Source: Henriciella algicola
GTDB lineage: Bacteria; Pseudomonadota; Alphaproteobacteria; Caulobacterales; Hyphomonadaceae
Direction: 5' to 3'
DNA length: 64,000 bases
Assembly (NCBI RefSeq): GCF_003576245.1
Contig: NZ_QWGA01000003.1
Coordinates: 620,001 to 684,000, forward strand
In this document: positions 47,685-57,386 of the stretch, in pieces
Numbering within the stretch: position 1 is the first letter of the stretch
Layout: each line of letters opens with the position of its first letter
Made by a program: the position numbers and the translations under genes
Notes under the pieces: generated by a model
The model's database searches: none
Told to the model about the DNA's origin: nothing
What the model saw: the letters and a program-made list of their open reading frames with translations, nothing else

Positions 47685-47733
47685 GAGCGGACTCCTGATA
47701 CCTAGCCTTTCACGTTTGTTACATATATAAGAA

Positions 47734-47777
47734 GTTTCTGTCAAATGTCGTATTATTTTAAACCTCTCGACAGAAAC
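47734..47777. promoter_or_regulatory. Inverted repeat in the desaturase/PaaX divergent promoter
   Basis: GTTTCTGTC (47734-47742) and GACAGAAAC (47769-47777) form a perfect 9-bp inverted repeat with a 26-nt spacer. It covers the likely promoter zone between the desaturase and the PaaX-like gene and the latter's possible start codons (47745 or 47781). It is the natural candidate operator for the regulator. Confidence 0.5.
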
Positions 47778-48557
47778 AACATGACGGCCCGCGCGATGGT
47801 GCTGTCCCTGCTCTCAAGCCGACGAAGCGAGCCAGAGACGATTTCGCGTCTCATACAAGCGGCGAGCCTTTTCGATATCGAAGCTTCCACCCTGCGCGTC
47901 GCGGTCACCCGGCTTATCAAGGACGGCCTTCTCGAAAGCCCATCGCGCGGCCTCTATCAGCCCGGTCCGAAATCGCGCTCACTCGTGCGCCGGTTGCAGG
48001 ACTGGCAGAATGTGGACAGCAAGATTGTGCGCTGGGATGGCGGCTGGCTTATTGCGCTGACCCAGCATCTTGGACGGACTGATCGCAAGCAGCTCACCGC
48101 CCGCGAGCGTGCATTGGGCCTTTCAGGCTATAGACGCACGCCCGAAGGGGTCTGGGCGCGCCCGGCAAACCTGTCACAGCCTCTGGATGAGCATAGGCGC
48201 GAGCTTATCGCTATCGGCGCGGATGAAGACATTCTGTTGCTCCATGCCGACGCAATTGAAATGCCAGATGCATCCGTATGGCCAGATCTCTGGTCAGCTG
48301 ATGAGCTTGCCGCAACCTATGTCGAGGCGACACGCGCCATGAAGGACAGCCTCGAGCGGCTTGGGGCCCTCCCAGTGCCGGACGCTGCCCGTGAGTCCCT
48401 GCTCATCGGGCAGGCCGTCATCCGCCTAATTAACTATGACCCGCTTCTGCCACCGGAATTGGTGGACCAGAAGGGGTTCCTCAACATGGTCGAGACCATG
48501 CGCCGGTATAATGAGGCGGGCCAGAAGAGCTGGCAGGCCTTCTTCGCGATGGCCTGA
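47745..48557 (+). CDS. PaaX-like transcriptional regulator
   Basis: The product is 270 aa from ATG 47745; ATG 47781 is an alternative that would leave the inverted repeat upstream of the gene. The N-terminal winged helix (MTARAMVLSLLSSRR; IEASTLRVAVTRLIKDGLLES) is that of PaaX-family repressors, followed by the PaaX central and C-terminal parts (GWLIALTQHL; LDEHRRELIAIG). PaaX proteins repress aromatic or acyl-CoA catabolic genes and respond to CoA thioesters. Divergent pairing with a fatty acid desaturase suggests an acyl-CoA ligand. It is convergent with the zinc protease, 3 nt apart. Confidence 0.82.
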   Translation: MSYYFKPLDRNNMTARAMVLSLLSSRRSEPETISRLIQAASLFDIEASTLRVAVTRLIKDGLLESPSRGLYQPGPKSRSLVRRLQDWQNVDSKIVRWDGGWLIALTQHLGRTDRKQLTARERALGLSGYRRTPEGVWARPANLSQPLDEHRRELIAIGADEDILLLHADAIEMPDASVWPDLWSADELAATYVEATRAMKDSLERLGALPVPDAARESLLIGQAVIRLINYDPLLPPELVDQKGFLNMVETMRRYNEAGQKSWQAFFAMA

Positions 48558-48560
48558 GGT

Positions 48561-50960
48561 CTAGTCGCAGTGCCAGCAGGTCGCATAAGGCGTGTAACCG
48601 ATTGGCCCGCCCGGTGGCAGCGCCTTCGCGGTCACAGCTGGCGGATCGATATCGGCCGGGGCGTCGAGGAAATCCTCAATGCGGCCACTGAGCCAGACCG
48701 CATGACTATCGCGCCTGCTTTCAAGCGCCCCTAAAAGATCCTCCAGGCCGGCAGAAGCAGACGCCTTTACGACGGCCGTCGTGTCGGCACCTGCAAGGTC
48801 CATCAGGGCGAAGGCGTAGCGCGCCCGAACGGCTTCAGCGATGGGCCGCGTTCGCGCCGAGTTGGGTGTTGCGATCACCGCCTGCTGGATGCGCGCGAAC
48901 ACGTCGCTTGCCCCCGGGTTTGCAGGATCGCGGCGGTTGAACTCGATCAGGCGCGCAACGCGCTGCGGCTCCAGAAGGATGCCGAATGTCGTCGCGGCGG
49001 CGGTATCGGCTGCGGCGATCAGATCGAAGGCGGGGCTCGCCGATCCGGCGAACTGTTCGCGGTCCCAATCGGCCAGCGCATAATTCGCCATGCCAGGCGT
49101 CAGCAGGTTTAGAACCTCGTCACTAAGATCAAGACGCGAGGGCGCCACTGTTTCCAGAAGCACATCCAGTGCCTCCAGCTGGCGTTCCGGCGAGACGATC
49201 TCTGCCGCAGGCTGGCCATCGCCGCGCTCTCCATAATTGAAGCTCATACCGCCAACGAGCTTGGCCGCGGCGGCCGTCTGATAGCGGTGATAGAGGTAGA
49301 TGGGCACGATCACATCGTTGAGGTCAGACAGGGGCTGGCCTTGTTGCACGCGGTCCTCGCCGAAATTCTCCAGTGCGATGCGCCTGATTTCCAGCGTCTC
49401 ACGGAGCGCGGCGACTGGGTCTGGCCCGTTGTCCCAGATATTGCCGAGGGGGTGGCCAGTAGACGCGCTCCGCGCATCCTGGTCGGCGACATAGATAAGG
49501 CCATTGGACCGCGCCTCCAGGACGAGGTTATCGCGCTCCTGCTCGGTCAGGTCGCCATAGAGCCACGTCGCCGTGAACTTGTCCCAGCTGCCAATGCCGA
49601 CACCGTAGACATTGCTGAAGTCCAGCGCGCCGCGCCGGACCCGAACATCAGGGGCCGGATAGTCCATGACAGAGCCTTTGCCATAAGTGCTTGCCGCAAA
49701 ATTGTGCTGGAAGCCGAGCGCATGGCCGATCTCGTGGGCCGAGAGCTGGCGGATGCGGGCAAGGGCAAGCTCGACAGGGTCGGTTTCAGATCCCGTGCCC
49801 GTCTCTCCGGTCCCCGTCAGGCCTTCAAAGATCATCCGGTCCTGTCGCACGCGCAGCGAGCCAAGAATGACATGGCCTTTTAGCATCTCCCCTGTGCGCG
49901 GGTCGGAAATGCCACCACCATAGGACCAGCCGCGCGTCTGGCGGTGGACCCACTGGACGACATTGTAGCGGATATCGAGCGGGTGCGCGTCTTCAGGCAG
50001 AACTTCGACGCGGTAGCCGTCTGGGTAGCCAGCGGCTGCGAACGCATCAGCCCACCAGCGGGCGCCGTCGAGAAGCGCGTCCTGTATCTGGGGCGGCGCG
50101 CCGCTATCGATGTAGAAGACGATCGGATTGATTGTCTCGCCTGCGTCATTCTTCTGCAGGCGGTAGCGCCGGGCCAGCCGCGTGACGACCGGCTCTGCAA
50201 GGCCTGCGCTATAATCGAAGCGAACCTGATCAATGATGCCTGCACGCGGGTCGGACTCGATCGGCGTGTAGCCCTCTTCGGGCAGGCGTACGAAGGAGTG
50301 ATGCTGGACCAGTGTCATGTCGGTCCCGTTGGCTGCCGTGGTTGCGACCTCGCGCCCGGGATCGCTGCTCGACAGGGTCAGGAACACGTCGATTTCGACA
50401 TTGTCCGGAAAAGCGAGGATGCCGTCCGGATCGACCATTGAACGGTCTTCCTTCAGGCTGAATGTGCCTTGGCCAGCATCCTTCAAATGCTGGACGAGGT
50501 TCAGCCGGTCGCCGGTTAGAAAGCCGGTCATGTCGAAGGAAACAGAGCCCGCGCTCTGCGAGGTAATGTCTGCAGCGGCGACGAACGAATTTGCAAAGCT
50601 CTCAGCCACGGCCCGCGCTTCCAGCGGATTTTCAGGGTTTGCCCGATAGGTCTGGTTTTCGACCTCCAGAACGACCCGGTTGCCGATCTTGCGGAAGACG
50701 AGGATTTCGCCGCTGGAGCCCCATCCCCGGTCGAGTCCTACCGGGTTGGACCCAAGGCCAGCTTTCAGCCTGACGGCATGGATCATCCGCAGCATGACGC
50801 CGTCATCGCCGGGCGGAGGCAGCGTCGCGATGACCTTGTTCTCATCATTGATCGCCAGGTCGAAGAAGCCGTTGCCGTCGCCGCCGCCCGACTGCGCGCC
50901 TGCGGGCGGCGACAGGGCAAGTATCAGAGCTGCGAGTAATCCGGTCACGATCTGGCGCAA
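48561..50960 (-). CDS. Secreted zinc metalloprotease, DUF4953/DUF5117 type
   Basis: The product is 799 aa from TTG 50960, which has AGAAGGAGA upstream; an ATG at 51044 lacks that and would hide the signal peptide (IVTGLLAALILALSPPAGAQS). After an N-terminal DUF5117-like region comes the metzincin zinc motif H409EIGHALGFQH419 (HExxHxxGxxH), with MDYPAPD a little further on as a Met-turn candidate. It is a large extracytoplasmic protease of a family common in Bacteroidetes and proteobacteria with no known substrate. The protein ends in CWHCD, a CxxC of unknown purpose. Confidence 0.88.
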   Translation of the reverse strand: MRQIVTGLLAALILALSPPAGAQSGGGDGNGFFDLAINDENKVIATLPPPGDDGVMLRMIHAVRLKAGLGSNPVGLDRGWGSSGEILVFRKIGNRVVLEVENQTYRANPENPLEARAVAESFANSFVAAADITSQSAGSVSFDMTGFLTGDRLNLVQHLKDAGQGTFSLKEDRSMVDPDGILAFPDNVEIDVFLTLSSSDPGREVATTAANGTDMTLVQHHSFVRLPEEGYTPIESDPRAGIIDQVRFDYSAGLAEPVVTRLARRYRLQKNDAGETINPIVFYIDSGAPPQIQDALLDGARWWADAFAAAGYPDGYRVEVLPEDAHPLDIRYNVVQWVHRQTRGWSYGGGISDPRTGEMLKGHVILGSLRVRQDRMIFEGLTGTGETGTGSETDPVELALARIRQLSAHEIGHALGFQHNFAASTYGKGSVMDYPAPDVRVRRGALDFSNVYGVGIGSWDKFTATWLYGDLTEQERDNLVLEARSNGLIYVADQDARSASTGHPLGNIWDNGPDPVAALRETLEIRRIALENFGEDRVQQGQPLSDLNDVIVPIYLYHRYQTAAAAKLVGGMSFNYGERGDGQPAAEIVSPERQLEALDVLLETVAPSRLDLSDEVLNLLTPGMANYALADWDREQFAGSASPAFDLIAAADTAAATTFGILLEPQRVARLIEFNRRDPANPGASDVFARIQQAVIATPNSARTRPIAEAVRARYAFALMDLAGADTTAVVKASASAGLEDLLGALESRRDSHAVWLSGRIEDFLDAPADIDPPAVTAKALPPGGPIGYTPYATCWHCD

Positions 50961-51106
50961 GGGGGCGTCTCCTTCTGGCTGGTGGCCGACCCTAAGGTCA
51001 TTGGCGACGAGATGTCGAGCGCCTGCCGCGCGGGAAAGCGCCACGGCAGATTGTCATGGGCAAGGCTTCCTGCGAACTTGCCGCCAGACACAGGGAGACA
51101 GAGCAG

Positions 51107-51856
51107 ATGGCAGACCTCGCAAGCAGGCTATTCGATTTTACCGGCAAGACGGTCCTGGTGACGGGCGGCAGCCGTGGGCTTGGCTACCAGATGGTGAAAG
51201 CCTTTGCTGAGCAGGGCGCCGATACGATCATCGTCAGCCGCAAGCTCGACGCCTGCGAAGAAGTTGCCGAAGAGGTCCGCAGTCTCGGACGCAAGGCTCT
51301 GGCCCTGAGCGCCCATTGCGGCAAGTGGGAAGAGATCGACCCAATGATCGACAAGGCCTATGACGCCTTTGGCAAGATCGACATCCTCATCAACAATGCG
51401 GGCATGAGCCCGCGCGTGCCGAGCCACGAGGTCGAGGAAAGTCTGTTCGACAGCGTGCTGAACCTCAACTTCAAGGGCCCCTTCCGGATCGGCGCGAAGA
51501 TCGGCAAGCGCATGGCCGACGGTGATGGCGGATCAATCATCAACATCTCCTCGACCGGCGCGCTCATGCCTCTTCCGCAGGTCGTTCCCTATAGCGGCGC
51601 GAAGGCCGCGCTGAACGCGATGACGGTCTCCTTTGCCCGCGAGTACGGGCCGAAAGTGCGCGTGAATACGATTTCTGCCGGCCCGTTCCTGACCGACATT
51701 TCGAAGGCGTGGCCCGAAGAGATGCGCCAGTCTGCTGACAATGCGCTCGGACGCCCCGGCAAGCCCGAAGAGATCGTCACCGCCGCGCTCTGCCTCGCAA
51801 GCGATGCATCGAGCTTTACGACGGGGACGATCCTGCGCGTCGACGGCGGCAGCTAG
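51107..51856 (+). CDS. Short-chain dehydrogenase/reductase
   Basis: The product is 249 aa from ATG 51107 with GGAGA upstream. Classical SDR features are present: the cofactor motif TGGSRGLGYQM, the structural NNAGMSPR, the catalytic Ser in NISSTGAL and YSGAK (Tyr-x3-Lys), and the C-terminal TTGTILRVDGGS. The basic residue after the strand (VSRK) favours NADP(H). It is an oxidoreductase of unknown substrate. It is divergent from the metalloprotease across 146 nt and followed after 79 nt by the transporter gene. Confidence 0.92.
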   Translation: MADLASRLFDFTGKTVLVTGGSRGLGYQMVKAFAEQGADTIIVSRKLDACEEVAEEVRSLGRKALALSAHCGKWEEIDPMIDKAYDAFGKIDILINNAGMSPRVPSHEVEESLFDSVLNLNFKGPFRIGAKIGKRMADGDGGSIINISSTGALMPLPQVVPYSGAKAALNAMTVSFAREYGPKVRVNTISAGPFLTDISKAWPEEMRQSADNALGRPGKPEEIVTAALCLASDASSFTTGTILRVDGGS

Positions 51857-51935
51857 GACAGGCGGGCACTCCAGCCATATCGACAAATCAGGCTGCTCCG
51901 TGCAGGCTCTGCCCCATGACGCTGCGGGGCACGAC

Positions 51936-53147
51936 ATGAAACTATCCTTCGGGCCTGGCGCACTTGTCGCCGCCGCCTTTATCGGGCCGGGCACGGTCAC
52001 TGCCTGCACCGTTGCCGGGGCGAGTTTCGGGCATGCGCTCGTCTGGGCGCTGGTCTTTGCGACGCTTGCGACCATTGTGCTGCAGGACATGGCGGCGCGG
52101 CTTGGCGCAGGCGCGCGGCGCGGTCTCGGCGAAGCGCTGATGGCCAGCGTCAGCGGCCCCATCGGCAAGGCGGGCGCAGCGGTTCTGGTCCTGCTCGCGA
52201 TTGGCGTCGGCAATGCGGCCTATGAAGGCGGCAACCTCGCAGGCGGTGTCATGGGGCTGGAAGCGCTGCTTGGTGAGGGCACGCGGCGGCTTCTGGTGGC
52301 AGGTCTCGCCATCATCGCGGCAGGCGTGTTGCTGATCGGTGCCTACAAGCCCATCGAGCGTATCCTGATCGGGCTCGTCCTCGTGATGAGCCTCGCCTTC
52401 ATCATCTCGGCCATTCTCGTGCGACCGGACCTTTCGACTTTTGCAGCGGGCCTTGTGCCATCGATACCGGACGGCGCGCAGCTCACAGCCGTTGCGCTGA
52501 TCGGCACGACGATCGTGCCCTACAACCTTTTCCTGCACGCGGCGGCGGCGCGAAACCACTGGACCGATGCCAGCAAGCTCAGCGAGGCGCGGCGCGACTC
52601 TGCCATTTCCATCGGGCTCGGCGGGCTTGTCTCCATCCTGATCCTGTCGACAGCAGCGGGTAGCCTGTTCGTGGCGGGCATGGAGGTCAGCAATGCGCGC
52701 GACATGGCGATCGCGCTGGAACCGGCTTTCGGTCCGACGGCGCGCTATCTCGTTGGCATCGGCCTCTTCGCAGCTGGCCTCACCTCAGCCATCACAGCCC
52801 CGATGGCGACCGCCTATGCCATCACCGAGATGTTTCCGGCCAAATCGGAAAGCGGACAAACCGGACGCTTCCGCGCGATCGCCCTGACCATTGTCGCCAT
52901 CGGCGCGGCTATCTCACTGCTTGGTATCGATGCGGTTTCCCTGATTGTGACTGCGCAGGCAGCCAATGGACTGCTCCTGCCAATCATCGCGGTATTTCTT
53001 CTCTATGTGATGAACCGCAAGGCTCTGCTCGGCGATAGCGTGAACGGGCTCGCGGCCAACATTGCGGGCGGGCTGGTCATCCTGATCACGCTGATGATCG
53101 GCCTTCGCGGCATCTGGAGAGCACTCAGCACGGTGCTTGGCGCATGA
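51936..53147 (+). CDS. Divergent NRAMP-family transporter
   Basis: The product is 403 aa from ATG 51936. It has about 11 hydrophobic segments and the NRAMP opening GPGTVTACTVAGASFG, but the canonical DPGN metal-binding motif of helix 1 is missing. The helix 6 MPH motif is replaced by VPY (194-196, GTTIVPYNLFLH). These are key metal ligands in true Mn/Fe transporters, so transition-metal transport is doubtful. The stop overlaps the start of the 5-oxoprolinase by 4 nt. In Bacillus an NRAMP-like gene (ycsG) also lies with 5-oxoprolinase genes. Import of 5-oxoproline or a counter-ion is therefore a reasonable hypothesis. Confidence 0.85.
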   Translation: MKLSFGPGALVAAAFIGPGTVTACTVAGASFGHALVWALVFATLATIVLQDMAARLGAGARRGLGEALMASVSGPIGKAGAAVLVLLAIGVGNAAYEGGNLAGGVMGLEALLGEGTRRLLVAGLAIIAAGVLLIGAYKPIERILIGLVLVMSLAFIISAILVRPDLSTFAAGLVPSIPDGAQLTAVALIGTTIVPYNLFLHAAAARNHWTDASKLSEARRDSAISIGLGGLVSILILSTAAGSLFVAGMEVSNARDMAIALEPAFGPTARYLVGIGLFAAGLTSAITAPMATAYAITEMFPAKSESGQTGRFRAIALTIVAIGAAISLLGIDAVSLIVTAQAANGLLLPIIAVFLLYVMNRKALLGDSVNGLAANIAGGLVILITLMIGLRGIWRALSTVLGA

Positions 53148-56100
53148 GTGGCTGGCAGTTCTGGATTGATCGGGGCGGCACGTTCACCGACATCGTCGCT
53201 CGCACACCCCAGGGACGCTATGAGCTTCTGAAGCTCCTCAGTGAAAATCCCGGCGCCTATGAGGACGCCGCCATTGAGGGCATCCGGCGGTCGCTCAATG
53301 CGCCGGAAGGACGGCCACTCCCCTTCCACGAAATCGATCAGGTCCGCATGGGCACGACCGTTGCCACCAATGCGCTGCTGGAGCGGAAAGGCGCGCCGAC
53401 CCTCTTCGTCGTGAATGAGGGGTTCGGCGACCTGCTGATCATCGGGCGCCAGTCGAGACCGCGTCTGTTTGACCTCGATATCCAGCGCCCCGCCCCGCTC
53501 AATGACGACGTCCTCGAAATCGGCGCTCGCATCGATCTTGATGGCGACTTCCTGCAGCCGCTGGATGAAAAAGCCGTTGCGAAAGCCCTGTCAGAGGCGC
53601 GCCAGCGCGGCCTCGAGACTTGCGCAATTTCTCTGCTTCACGCATGGAAACACCTAGAACTTGAGCAGCAGGTGGGCGCACTCGCCCGGCAGGCCGGGTT
53701 CGAGACGGTGACGCTCAGCCATGAAGCCGACCCGCTGGCGGGCTATGTCGCGCGCTCTGCCACCGCCGTGGCTGACGCTTACCTCACCCCGGTCCTGCAA
53801 CGCTATGTAGATCAGGTGGCAAGCCGTCTTGGCGACGCATCGCTTCATTTCATGCAGTCTAATGGAGGCCTGATGGAAGCGAGCCGCTTCCGGGGGCGCG
53901 ATGCGGTCCTGTCAGGTCCCGCTGGCGGCGTCGTTGGCGCGGCAAAGACCGCAGCCGCGCTAGGTCATGACCGGATCATCGGCTTCGATATGGGCGGCAC
54001 ATCAACCGATATCTCTGTCTATGATGGGCAGTTTGAGCGCGTCACCGAAACCGAAGTTGCCGGTGCGCCGCTCCGCGTGCCCATGATGGACATTCATACC
54101 GTTGCCGCAGGCGGCGGATCGGTCCTTCGCTTTGATCAGGGCCAGCTGCAGGCAGGTCCGCAAAGCGCAGGCGCAAATCCTGGCCCTGCTGCCTACAGGC
54201 GGGGTGGCCCGCTGACCGTCACCGATGCAAACATCCTGCTTGGCCGGATCCAGCCAAGCGCCTTTCCGCCCGTCTTCGGGCCGGAGCAGGATCAGCCGCT
54301 CGAGCTTGATGCGGTGCGCACCGGCTTCGATCAGATGGCGCGGGAAGTTGAGGCAGAAACAGGGCTCGCCCGATCCCCGGAAGAGCTTGCAGCCGGTTTC
54401 CTGCAGATCGCGGTCGCAAACATGGCTCGCGCGATCCGTAAGGTGACGCTGGAAAAAGGCCGCGACCCAGCCGACTTTGCGCTGCAGGCTTTCGGCGGCG
54501 CTGGCGGCCAGCATGCCTGTCTCGTTGCGGATGAACTCGACATACAGACCGTCATTATCCACCCCCTGGCAGGCGTCCTGTCAGCGCTTGGCATCGGCCT
54601 TTCAGATGAAATCGATATTGCCCGGGCCTCCGTCGAAGAAACGCTCAATGACCAGTCGCTCGAGCGCGCCCACACGCGGATCGAAGGCCTGAAGGGCCAG
54701 CAGCGCGAAAGACTTGGCGCTGGCGAACTTTTTTGGACCGTCAGTGCGGCAATCCGCTATGCCGGGACCGATACGAGCCTGCCTGTAGAGTTTGGCGACC
54801 TGGCCTCAATGCGAGAGGCATTCGAGACGCTTCACGAAGCGCGTTTCGGCTTCAGGACCGCTGGGCGCGAAATGGTCCTCGAATCCCTCACCTGCGAAGC
54901 GCGCCGCCCGGCTCCCGCGTTTGAGAAGGCGCCGCCAGAAGCGAGTAGCGCACCCGGCGAGCAGAAAACGGTCAAGCTCTGGAGCCGCGGCGAGGAGGTC
55001 GATGCGCCTATGATTGCGCGTGCCGCCCTGTCACCCGGCAGGGAGATCGAAGGCCCCGCCCTCATCACAGAAGAAACCGGCACGACCGTCATCGACGCCG
55101 GCTGGTCGGCACGCGTCGCGCCCGGCGGCGAAATCATCATGAAGCGGAGTGGCGCCGCAAGGCGAGAGCTGGTCCAGGCCACCGACACACCAGACCCGGT
55201 GCTCCTGTCGCTGTTCAACAACATGTTCATGGCAATCGCAGAGCGGATGGGCGCGGTGCTGCGCGACACAGCGACCAGCGTGAACATCAAGGAGCGGCTG
55301 GACTTCTCATGCGCCGTCTTTGACGAGCAGGGCCGCCTCCTCGCCAATGCGCCTCATATGCCGGTTCACCTGGGCGCGATGGGCGAAAGCGTCCGAACCG
55401 TCCTCAAAAGCCGCGGGGCGAGCCTGAAGCCCGGCGACATGATCTGCCTCAACAATCCGTTCAACGGCGGCACGCACCTGCCAGACATTACCGTCATCGC
55501 GCCAGTGTTCGACAAGGACGGAAAGGACATTCGCTTCTTTGTCGCCAATCGCGGACATCACGCTGACATTGGCGGGCTGACCCCCGGGTCGACTCCGGCG
55601 CGCGCCACGAAACTGGAAGAGGAAGGCGTCGTCATCGACGATTTCCTACTGCTCAGCGAAGGCGAGTTTCGCGAAGATGCCCTGCGCCAGATGCTCAGCG
55701 ATGCGCTATGGCCTGCCCGCAAACCGGATCAGAACGTCGCCGACCTCCGCGCACAGATGGCCGCAAATATCGCTGGCGCGAAGGACCTGCTCGCCATGAT
55801 CGATCGGTATGGCCGCAAAGGCGTCACCTCCTATGCAGGCCACGTCCTCGACAATGCCGAAGAGAGCGTGCGCCGGGTTATCGACCGGCTGAGCGATGGC
55901 GAGATGCAGATCACGATGGATGATGGCCTGCCGCTCTGCGTCTCGATCAAGGTCGACAGAGAGGCCCGGTCAGCGACAATCGATTTCACTGGCACGGGCC
56001 CACAGCGTCCCGGCAATTTCAACGCCCCGCCCGTGGTATGCCGCTCTGCTGTGCTCTACGCGTTCCGCTGCCTTGTGGCAGATGAATTGCCGCTCAATGA

Positions 56101-56728
56101 GGGCTGCATGCGCCCCCTGGAGCTGGTGATACCGGAAGGGTCTTTCCTGTCTCCGTCGCATGGCGCGGCCGTCGTGGCAGGTAATACGGAAGTCAGCCAG
56201 GCGGTCTGCAATGTATTGTTCGGCGCCATGGGCGTCAGCGCGGCAGCGCAAGGCACGATGAACAATCTGCTCTTCGGCAATGATGACTACCAATACTACG
56301 AAACGATCTGCGGCGGCAGCGGCGCAGGACCGGGCTTCAACGGCACGTCCGGCGTACACACGCACATGACAAATACCCGCATCACCGATCCTGAAATCAT
56401 GGAGATGACCTACCCGCTGCGTCTTGAGCGCTTCTCATTGCGTCGCGGCTCCGGCGGAAATGGCGAACATCGCGGCGGAGACGGCGTCGTACGCACCATC
56501 CGCGCGCTGTCCGAGACAGTCTGCACGCTCGTCTCTTCGTCGCGCCAGACCGCACCTTTCGGCCTCGAAGGGGGCGGGGATGCAAGTTGCGGACGTCAAT
56601 GGATCGTGCGGGCTGATGGCCGCCGCGACACGATTGAAGGCATCGTCACACAAGACATGCAAGCTGGCGACACGATCACGATCGAGACTCCAGGCGGCGG
56701 CGGCTATGGCCGCCTCAAGCAGAATTGA
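53144..56728 (+). CDS. Fused hydantoinase A/B, 5-oxoprolinase
   Basis: The product is 1194 aa. The N-terminal half (about 1-680) is HyuA-like: [31 protein letters not shown], the ATPase-fold [14 protein letters not shown]. The C-terminal half (about 690-1190) is HyuB-like: [37 protein letters not shown], and glycine-rich ends ([28 protein letters not shown]). The fused arrangement and length match ATP-dependent 5-oxoprolinase of the eukaryotic OPLAH type, which converts 5-oxo-L-proline to glutamate. An ATP-dependent hydantoinase is the alternative. It is coupled to the NRAMP-like transporter by a 4-nt overlap. Confidence 0.9.
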   Translation: MSGWQFWIDRGGTFTDIVARTPQGRYELLKLLSENPGAYEDAAIEGIRRSLNAPEGRPLPFHEIDQVRMGTTVATNALLERKGAPTLFVVNEGFGDLLIIGRQSRPRLFDLDIQRPAPLNDDVLEIGARIDLDGDFLQPLDEKAVAKALSEARQRGLETCAISLLHAWKHLELEQQVGALARQAGFETVTLSHEADPLAGYVARSATAVADAYLTPVLQRYVDQVASRLGDASLHFMQSNGGLMEASRFRGRDAVLSGPAGGVVGAAKTAAALGHDRIIGFDMGGTSTDISVYDGQFERVTETEVAGAPLRVPMMDIHTVAAGGGSVLRFDQGQLQAGPQSAGANPGPAAYRRGGPLTVTDANILLGRIQPSAFPPVFGPEQDQPLELDAVRTGFDQMAREVEAETGLARSPEELAAGFLQIAVANMARAIRKVTLEKGRDPADFALQAFGGAGGQHACLVADELDIQTVIIHPLAGVLSALGIGLSDEIDIARASVEETLNDQSLERAHTRIEGLKGQQRERLGAGELFWTVSAAIRYAGTDTSLPVEFGDLASMREAFETLHEARFGFRTAGREMVLESLTCEARRPAPAFEKAPPEASSAPGEQKTVKLWSRGEEVDAPMIARAALSPGREIEGPALITEETGTTVIDAGWSARVAPGGEIIMKRSGAARRELVQATDTPDPVLLSLFNNMFMAIAERMGAVLRDTATSVNIKERLDFSCAVFDEQGRLLANAPHMPVHLGAMGESVRTVLKSRGASLKPGDMICLNNPFNGGTHLPDITVIAPVFDKDGKDIRFFVANRGHHADIGGLTPGSTPARATKLEEEGVVIDDFLLLSEGEFREDALRQMLSDALWPARKPDQNVADLRAQMAANIAGAKDLLAMIDRYGRKGVTSYAGHVLDNAEESVRRVIDRLSDGEMQITMDDGLPLCVSIKVDREARSATIDFTGTGPQRPGNFNAPPVVCRSAVLYAFRCLVADELPLNEGCMRPLELVIPEGSFLSPSHGAAVVAGNTEVSQAVCNVLFGAMGVSAAAQGTMNNLLFGNDDYQYYETICGGSGAGPGFNGTSGVHTHMTNTRITDPEIMEMTYPLRLERFSLRRGSGGNGEHRGGDGVVRTIRALSETVCTLVSSSRQTAPFGLEGGGDASCGRQWIVRADGRRDTIEGIVTQDMQAGDTITIETPGGGGYGRLKQN

Positions 56729-56770
56729 TCGATTTTTTTGGTCAACTCTCTGGCAGGCCACCGCCAAGCG

Positions 56771-56845
56771 GACTAGTCTAACCCATGTTAAGGCCCGGAT
56801 GAGGGGGGCCGCAGCCATCGTGGCACAGGCCAAGCCTGACTAGTC
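56771..56845. promoter_or_regulatory. Paired GACTAGTC palindromes upstream of Mo/Sox operon
   Basis: GACTAGTC occurs at 56771-56778 and 56838-56845, centres 67 bp apart, in the 188-nt region before the iorA-like gene. A third copy lies at 14588-14595 within a 12-bp palindrome. This may be an operator pair; no convincing -35/-10 could be assigned. Confidence 0.3.
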
Positions 56846-56916
56846 GGCTCGCGCGCTCAGCAAGCGTCCATCGCTTCGAACCGGTGTCTTTCGCAGTGCG
56901 AGAGGAGGATCAGCGC

Positions 56917-57372
56917 ATGGCAGAACTCAAGGTCAACGGGCAAACCGTAAGCGTCGACGCAGAAGAGAACACACCGCTTCTCTGGGTGCTGCGTGAACAT
57001 CTGGGGCTGACGGGCGCAAAATATGGATGCGGCATCGCCCAATGCGGCACGTGCACGATCCACATTGATGGCCAGCCTGTCCGCTCCTGTACCTACCCGG
57101 TCGGCGCGCTCTCGGGCGAAGAGGAAATCACCACGATTGAGGGCCTGTCCGAAGATGGCAGCCACCCTGTGCAGCAGGCATGGGTCGAACTCGACATTCC
57201 TCAATGCGGTTACTGCCAGCCCGGCATGATCATGGCGGTCGCAGGCCTCCTGAACAACACGCCGGACCCAACCGATGAGGACATCGACGCGCAGGTCACG
57301 AATATCTGCCGCTGCGGGACGCTCGCACGGGTGCGCAAAGGCATCCACCTCGCCAAGACGAAAAAAGCCTGA
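56917..57372 (+). CDS. 2Fe-2S subunit of molybdenum hydroxylase (IorA-like)
   Basis: The product is 151 aa from ATG 56917 with GAGAGGAGG upstream. It has the plant-type 2Fe-2S cluster cysteines C38, C43, C46 and C58 (CGIAQCGTC...C) and the second 2Fe-2S cluster C97, C100, C131 and C133 (CGYCQPG...CRC). This is the small electron-transfer subunit of xanthine-oxidase-family enzymes, closest in form to isoquinoline 1-oxidoreductase alpha. It lacks a signal peptide, so it is probably exported with its TAT partner. It is 14 nt before the large subunit. Confidence 0.94.
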   Translation: MAELKVNGQTVSVDAEENTPLLWVLREHLGLTGAKYGCGIAQCGTCTIHIDGQPVRSCTYPVGALSGEEEITTIEGLSEDGSHPVQQAWVELDIPQCGYCQPGMIMAVAGLLNNTPDPTDEDIDAQVTNICRCGTLARVRKGIHLAKTKKA

Positions 57373-57386
57373 GGGAGGGCTGACAC

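Noticed and set aside
56728-56745. T-run after the 5-oxoprolinase as a terminator
   Set aside because: No stable hairpin directly precedes the T-run.
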